From contig JACQWZ010000053.1 of NCBI GenBank assembly GCA_016209005.1, positions 1-8,110 on the forward strand: a stretch of DNA of 8,110 bases, read 5' to 3'. Position numbers and translations under genes: made by a program. Under the pieces are notes generated by a model. That model had not been told where the DNA came from and did not search any database. It saw only the letters and a program-made list of their open reading frames with translations. Within the stretch, counting starts at the first letter, position 1; every line of letters begins with the position of its first letter. The DNA is from Candidatus Kuenenbacteria bacterium. GTDB lineage: Bacteria; Patescibacteriota; Patescibacteriia; UBA2591; PGYQ01. Below are positions 4,924-8,110 of this stretch, piece after piece.

Positions 4924-6732
4924 ATGGTTAATGAAAGAAAAACAGAAAGCATTATTCGTTCTCATTTTGAACAATTTAAAAATTTAGTAGAAATAGAAGA
5001 ACAAGCTTCTGACATTCCCAAAATAGATAAATTATTAAAAACAGCTTCAAAAAAAGGCGGCGGAAAAGGCAAGCCCGAATTTTTGATAACCTTTAAAAAT
5101 AATTCTAATTTACTTATTGTAATTGAATGTAAGGCTGATATTTCTAAACATGAAAGCAAAAATAAAGATAAATTTTCTAATTATGCAGTTGATGGGGCAT
5201 TACTTTATTCTGTATATTTATCCAAAGAATTTGATGTTTTGTCTATTGCTGTCAGTGGCGAAGATATAAAACATTTAAAAATTTCTCATTTTTTACAGCT
5301 TAAAAACGAAAAAAAAGCTATTCCATTTTTTGGAGACAAACTTTTAACAGCGCAAAACTATTTAGATGGTTATCTAAAAAGTCCTGAAAAATTTAGGCAG
5401 GATTATAATGCCTTATTGGATTTTGCAAAACAATTGAATGAAAAACTGCATTCAAACAAAATTCTTGAAAGTCAAAGAGGTTTATTAATAAGTTGTATTT
5501 TAATAGCTTTAGAAAATCCCGCATTTAAGAATTCTTACAAATCACATAGAACTCCTCAGGATTTATCAAATGCTTTAATCCAAACCGTATTTAATGAATT
5601 GAAAAACGCAAATATCAGTGGTAAAAATTTAGATAATCTTAATATTCAATTTAGTTTTATAAAAACTGATACCTCGTTATCAACAAAAGATAAAGTATTA
5701 AAAGAATTGATTGATGAAATTGATGAAAATATAAATTCATTTATTAAAACGTATAAATATTTTGATGTTTTGGGACAATTGTACATTGAGTTTTTACGCT
5801 ACGCTAACAGCGATAAAGGATTAGGCATTGTTTTAACTCCTCCGCATATTACTGAATTTTTTTCAGAATTAGCTCAAGTTAATAAAAATACAATCGCTTA
5901 TGATAACTGCGCGGGCACCGGCGGTTTTTTGATCAGCGCGATGGAAAAAATGGTCCAAGATGCAAAAGGCGATCAAGAAACAATAAAAAATATCAAAGCA
6001 AAACAACTTATTGGCATTGAATATCAATCTCATATTTTTGCCCTTGCGGTTTCAAATATGTATATTCATCAAGATGGCAAAACAAACATAATAAATGGGA
6101 GCTGTTTTAATGAAGAAATAATAAATATAGTTAAAGCTCAAAAGCCAACGGTGGGATTTTTAAATCCTCCATACAAGGGAGATAAAAAAAAAGATACTGA
6201 CGAATTAGAGTTTATACTCAATAATTTGGAGTGTTTAGTTGATGGCGGAATTTGTGTCGCAATTGTGCCAATGCAAAGCGCTTTAGCGCAAACCGAAAAA
6301 GTTTATGAATTTAAAAAACAATTATTAGAAAAACACACATTGGAAGCTGTTTTGTCAATGCCTAATGAATTATTTTTTAATTCTAATGTTAATATAGTGT
6401 CTTGTGTAATGATTTTCACGGCGCATAAACCCCATCCAAAAAATAAAGAGACTTATTTTGGCTATTACAAGGATGACGGATTTATTAAGAGAAAAATTAA
6501 AGGAAGAATTGATGCCTATGGTAAGTGGGATAAAATAAAAGAAAAATGGATTTCTTATTTTATAAACAGAAAGAGTGAGGATGGATTTAGTGTAAATAAA
6601 GTGGTTTCAGCGGAAGATGAATGGGTAGCAGAGGCTTATATGGAAACAGATTACTCAACACTTTCTATGGAAAATTTTGAACAATCGGTTTTAAATTTTA
6701 TTGCTTTTAAAGTTTTTAGCTCTAAAAAATGA
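4924..6732 (+). CDS. fused restriction nuclease and N6-adenine DNA methyltransferase (BcgI-like R-M subunit)
   Basis: This is a 602-residue bifunctional restriction-modification protein. The N-terminus has a PD-(D/E)XK-type nuclease pattern: Pro51-Glu52, then the hydrophobic strand LLIVIECKAD with Glu68 and Lys70. After a helical linker (about 150-290) comes an HsdM-like gamma-class methylase: LTPPHITEFF (304-313), AdoMet-binding motif I DNCAGTGG (327-334) and catalytic motif IV NPPY (414-417). The lengths, 602 here and about 335 for the partner, are close to the A and B subunits of the type IIB enzyme BcgI, which cuts on both sides of its site. A compact type I-like or type IIG system is the alternative. 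No separate HsdR helicase subunit is present. The stop TGA overlaps the ATG of the specificity gene (ATGA), implying translational coupling. No good Shine-Dalgarno sequence is seen. The gene appears intact. Confidence 0.92.
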   Translation: MVNERKTESIIRSHFEQFKNLVEIEEQASDIPKIDKLLKTASKKGGGKGKPEFLITFKNNSNLLIVIECKADISKHESKNKDKFSNYAVDGALLYSVYLSKEFDVLSIAVSGEDIKHLKISHFLQLKNEKKAIPFFGDKLLTAQNYLDGYLKSPEKFRQDYNALLDFAKQLNEKLHSNKILESQRGLLISCILIALENPAFKNSYKSHRTPQDLSNALIQTVFNELKNANISGKNLDNLNIQFSFIKTDTSLSTKDKVLKELIDEIDENINSFIKTYKYFDVLGQLYIEFLRYANSDKGLGIVLTPPHITEFFSELAQVNKNTIAYDNCAGTGGFLISAMEKMVQDAKGDQETIKNIKAKQLIGIEYQSHIFALAVSNMYIHQDGKTNIINGSCFNEEIINIVKAQKPTVGFLNPPYKGDKKKDTDELEFILNNLECLVDGGICVAIVPMQSALAQTEKVYEFKKQLLEKHTLEAVLSMPNELFFNSNVNIVSCVMIFTAHKPHPKNKETYFGYYKDDGFIKRKIKGRIDAYGKWDKIKEKWISYFINRKSEDGFSVNKVVSAEDEWVAEAYMETDYSTLSMENFEQSVLNFIAFKVFSSKK

Positions 6733-6938
6733 AAAATGTTTTAAATATAAAAAAATGGAAAAAATATTTATTTAGCGATGTTTTTGATATAGAAAAAGGT
6801 TTTTACAATAACAAACCGGAACAAGATGAGAAAGAAAAAATACCTTTTGTTTCTGCCAGTGAATATAATAATGGCATAACTGCCTATGTTAACAAATCAG
6901 ATACAAAAATTTTTTTAAAAATGCGATTACGGTCGTGA
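6729..6938 (+). CDS. R-M specificity subunit, 5' fragment (frameshifted)
   Basis: Sixty-nine residues begin MKNVLNIKKWKKYLFSDVFD, followed by IEKGFYNNKP and IPFVSASEYNNGITAYVN. This is the start of the first target-recognition domain of an HsdS/BcgB-like subunit. The frame then runs off through KIFLKMRLRS to a TGA at 6936-6938. The expected family continuation (NAITVVNDGNSMARAFYQ) is present in the neighbouring frame. The break lies in the A5T7A5 run at 6905-6921; one extra base, or two fewer, restores a chain of about 335 residues. The gene overlaps the methylase stop by ATGA. Confidence 0.85.
   Translation: MKNVLNIKKWKKYLFSDVFDIEKGFYNNKPEQDEKEKIPFVSASEYNNGITAYVNKSDTKIFLKMRLRS
6905..6921 (+). 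other. homopolymer frameshift site in the specificity gene
   Basis: The run AAAAATTTTTTTAAAAA separates the two frames of the specificity gene. Family-like sequence lies in one frame before it and the other frame after it, with no stop codon in between. It could be an assembly or sequencing error, a true indel, or a polymerase-slippage site. Losing two T would give KIFKNAITVVN, and gaining one A would give KIFLKNAITVVN; both are plausible. Confidence 0.75.
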
Positions 6939-7735
6939 ACGACGGAAATAGTATGGCAAGGGCATTTTATCAGGAAAAAGATTTTACATGTTCTCATAGT
7001 ATTAATATTTTAAGGATTAAAAAAGAATTTAAACAAGATATTACAGAAAATATTGCAATGTTTTTAAATACGGTAATTTATAGAGAAAGAAATAGATTTA
7101 GCTATGGTAGAAAATGGAGGATTGAAAGAATGATAAAAACACCAATTAAACTTCCTGTCAAAAATAGACAACCAGATTGGCAATATATGGAAAATTATAT
7201 TAAAGCTATTAAAAATAAAATTAATTATCCAGAACAAAAACCTATTATAAATAAAAAAATTGAATTAAATATTGATAGCTGGAAAAAATTTAATTTAAAT
7301 AATCTATTTAAAATTAAGGGAAGCAAAACAACGCCACTGCTTGAATTAGAAGAATATGGAGCAGGGAAATATCCTTTTATTACAACCCAAGCAACAAATA
7401 ATGGGGTAGAGGGATTCTATAATTTTTATACAGAGGAAGGAAATGTTTTGACTATTGATAGCGCAGTTATAGGCTATTGCTCTTATCAGCCAGAAAAATT
7501 TTCAGCAAGCGATCATGTGGAAAAACTTATTCCTAAATTTAAAATGAATAAGTATGTCGCAATGTTTTTAGCAACCATTCTTAATTTAGAGCAATATCGC
7601 TATAATTATGGCAGAAAGTGTAGTCAAGATAGAATAAAACGAATAAAAATTAAACTGCCTGCTAAAAACGGACAACCTGATTTTGATTTGATGGAAAATT
7701 TTATAAAATCATTATCATTCAGTAAAAATATCTAA
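6935..7735 (+). CDS. R-M specificity subunit, 3' fragment with most of TRD1 and all of TRD2
   Basis: Counting from a GTG at 6935, 266 residues are read. They continue the first recognition domain (NDGNSMARAFYQEKDFTC), pass through a conserved region and then contain a full second domain starting SWKKFNLNNLFKIKG. The two halves are an internal duplication: YGRK at 57-60 and 225-228, and IKLP at 71-74 and 239-242, both 168 residues apart. Each is followed by a matching tail (NRQPDWQYMENYIK and NGQPDFDLMENFIK). This is the layout of a two-TRD subunit recognising a bipartite site. The GTG overlaps the upstream TGA (GTGA), so separate translation is formally possible, but coding similarity continues upstream of it, favouring one broken gene. 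It would pair with the methylase/nuclease to set its target. Confidence 0.87.
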   Translation: MNDGNSMARAFYQEKDFTCSHSINILRIKKEFKQDITENIAMFLNTVIYRERNRFSYGRKWRIERMIKTPIKLPVKNRQPDWQYMENYIKAIKNKINYPEQKPIINKKIELNIDSWKKFNLNNLFKIKGSKTTPLLELEEYGAGKYPFITTQATNNGVEGFYNFYTEEGNVLTIDSAVIGYCSYQPEKFSASDHVEKLIPKFKMNKYVAMFLATILNLEQYRYNYGRKCSQDRIKRIKIKLPAKNGQPDFDLMENFIKSLSFSKNI

Positions 7736-7743
7736 TGTATTTT

Positions 7744-7880
7744 ATGGAAACAAAAAATCAAACCACACCATTAATATTTCTTCTTTAACAATTATTAAAA
7801 TAATTGGAATTTTTTTATTATTAGGATTTTTATATTTAATTCGCGATGTTTTATTTTATTTTTCTTTTTTATTTTTTTAA
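7744..7880 (+). pseudogene. remnant of an AI-2E (PerM) family transporter, N-terminus only
   Basis: ATG 7744 starts METKNQTT but stops after 14 codons in frame. Shifting frame at CACAC (7764-7768) gives INISSLTIIKIIGIFLLLGF, then LYLIRDVLFYFSFLFF and a stop at 7878-7880. Removing one AC joins METKNQTT to INISS directly. The amphipathic start, first membrane helix and LIRDV motif resemble the N-terminus of AI-2E/PerM-type exporters, which normally have about 330-400 residues and 7-8 helices. After RDV the expected helix is replaced by a T-rich run and the hairpin at 7880-7900, so the rest is missing. It starts 8 bases after the specificity gene. Family assignment rests on a short segment. Confidence 0.6.
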
Positions 7881-7900
7881 AAAGGTGACACTCGCCTTTT
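7880..7900. other. stem-loop at the end of the transporter remnant
   Basis: AAAAGGTG (7880-7887) pairs with CGCCTTTT (7893-7900) around an ACACT loop, an 8-bp stem with one G.T wobble. It lies just where the transporter homology ends and could mark a deletion or insertion junction, or serve as a weak terminator for the plus-strand cluster. No long T-run follows on the plus strand. Confidence 0.5.
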
Positions 7901-7972
7901 AAAAGAAAATTATGCAAATTATTATAGAACCCACCTTTAACACATGCCTTTTTTCTTGGCTAATTTAAACAT

Positions 7973-8007
7973 AAAAAAAACAGCCACTACACTACAATAG
8001 CTGTTTT
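7973..8007 (-). terminator. intrinsic terminator of the right-edge minus-strand gene
   Basis: AAAACAGC (7977-7984) and GCTGTTTT (8000-8007) form a perfect 8-bp stem with a 15-base loop. On the minus strand the stem is followed by eight T (complement of 7973-7980), the standard layout. It lies about 50 bases beyond the stop codon of the gene entering from the right. Plus-strand reads would see only four T, so action is mainly leftward. Confidence 0.75.
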
Positions 8008-8057
8008 GATGCTAATCTTAGTTAAAATTTGAGTTATTTTTTTCTTTTTTACCTTAA

Positions 8058-8110
8058 TTATTCTGGAGCTAAGAAGGTTGGGATTTTAGGAATTTTTAAT
8101 CGAGAAAGAA
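8058..8110 (-). CDS. 3' end of an unidentified gene, cut by the window edge
   Basis: The minus strand reads LSRLKIPKIPTFLAPE followed by TAA (8060-8058), open to the window edge. The other two minus frames are closed by stops within this stretch. The terminator about 50 bases downstream on the same strand supports a genuine gene end. Sixteen residues are too few for naming. The gene converges on the plus-strand cluster. Confidence 0.5.
   Translation of the reverse strand, partial: LSRLKIPKIPTFLAPE

Noticed and set aside
4962..5159. 65-codon minus-strand open frame inside the R-M gene
   Set aside because: It is antisense to the nuclease domain, with no ribosome-binding site or family resemblance.
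6730..6732. Possible TGA recoding (as in Gracilibacteria or Absconditabacteria)
   Set aside because: TGA ends the methylase precisely at an ATGA overlap with the specificity gene, no TGA lies within conserved coding sequence, and Trp and Gly use standard codons.
6935..7735. Two separate single-TRD specificity genes coupled by GTGA
   Set aside because: Family-like sequence (NAITVV) continues upstream of the GTG in the same frame, and the first piece ends mid-domain, so a frameshift in one gene explains it better.
7921..7926. TATAAT on the minus strand as a promoter
   Set aside because: No -35-like hexamer at suitable spacing, and it fires towards the plus-strand cluster with no gene start following.
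7937..7972. Tiny minus-strand ORF reading MFKLAKKKGMC
   Set aside because: It begins at the T-run of the terminator at 7973-8007 and has no ribosome-binding site; it is most likely chance.
1..8110. tRNA, rRNA or riboswitch
   Set aside because: No cloverleaf, rRNA core motif or recognisable riboswitch consensus was seen on either strand; covariance-model searches could not be run.

Overview
The window is strongly AT-rich with short, often degenerate spacers. It carries a stand-alone topA, an M16 peptidase, a compact fused restriction-modification system and the stub of an AI-2E (PerM)-type transporter. This combination and style fit a Candidate Phyla Radiation (Patescibacteria) genome, but that is inference from composition and gene style, since no rRNA is present. 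TGA is used as a stop (end of the restriction-methylase gene, overlapping the next ATG), so a TGA-recoding lineage is unlikely.

Layout. Bases 1-43 are the first 14 codons of an unidentified minus-strand gene. A 436-base spacer follows. topA (minus, 480-2843) is complete, with the Toprim motifs, the catalytic tyrosine and four C-terminal Cys4 fingers. A divergent spacer of about 740 bases (2844-3584) holds nested inverted repeats, a 118-120 base MITE-like hairpin element and the two halves of a small ORF that it appears to interrupt. On the plus strand come an M16 zinc peptidase (true start 3585, frameshifted at 3660-3673), a BcgI-like fused nuclease/N6-adenine methylase (4924-6732), its specificity subunit split by a frameshift (6729-7735), and a remnant of an AI-2E family transporter (7744-7880). 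A minus-strand gene enters from the right edge (8058-8110) with an intrinsic terminator at 7973-8007.

How it works together. The methylase/nuclease and specificity genes overlap by ATGA and would form one two-subunit R-M enzyme. As sequenced, the specificity chain is broken, so target recognition is probably lost, altered or switchable. The M16 gene lies only 15 bases upstream of the R-M pair, so these genes may share a transcript without a functional link.

The main unexpected signal is repeat dynamics. Many short tandem repeats with a period of exactly 7 bases but different sequences occur in the spacers (257-284, 370-481, 3025-3052) and also inside topA, where they encode lineage-specific low-complexity insertions (2100-2120, 2161-2195, 2489-2550). 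A 7-base tandem duplication also causes the M16 frameshift. Together with a homopolymer-associated frameshift in the specificity gene and an AC-dinucleotide duplication in the transporter remnant, three consecutive plus-strand genes carry slippage-type lesions. This could reflect real microsatellite-driven variation or decay, or partly assembly error. Read-level checks would decide.
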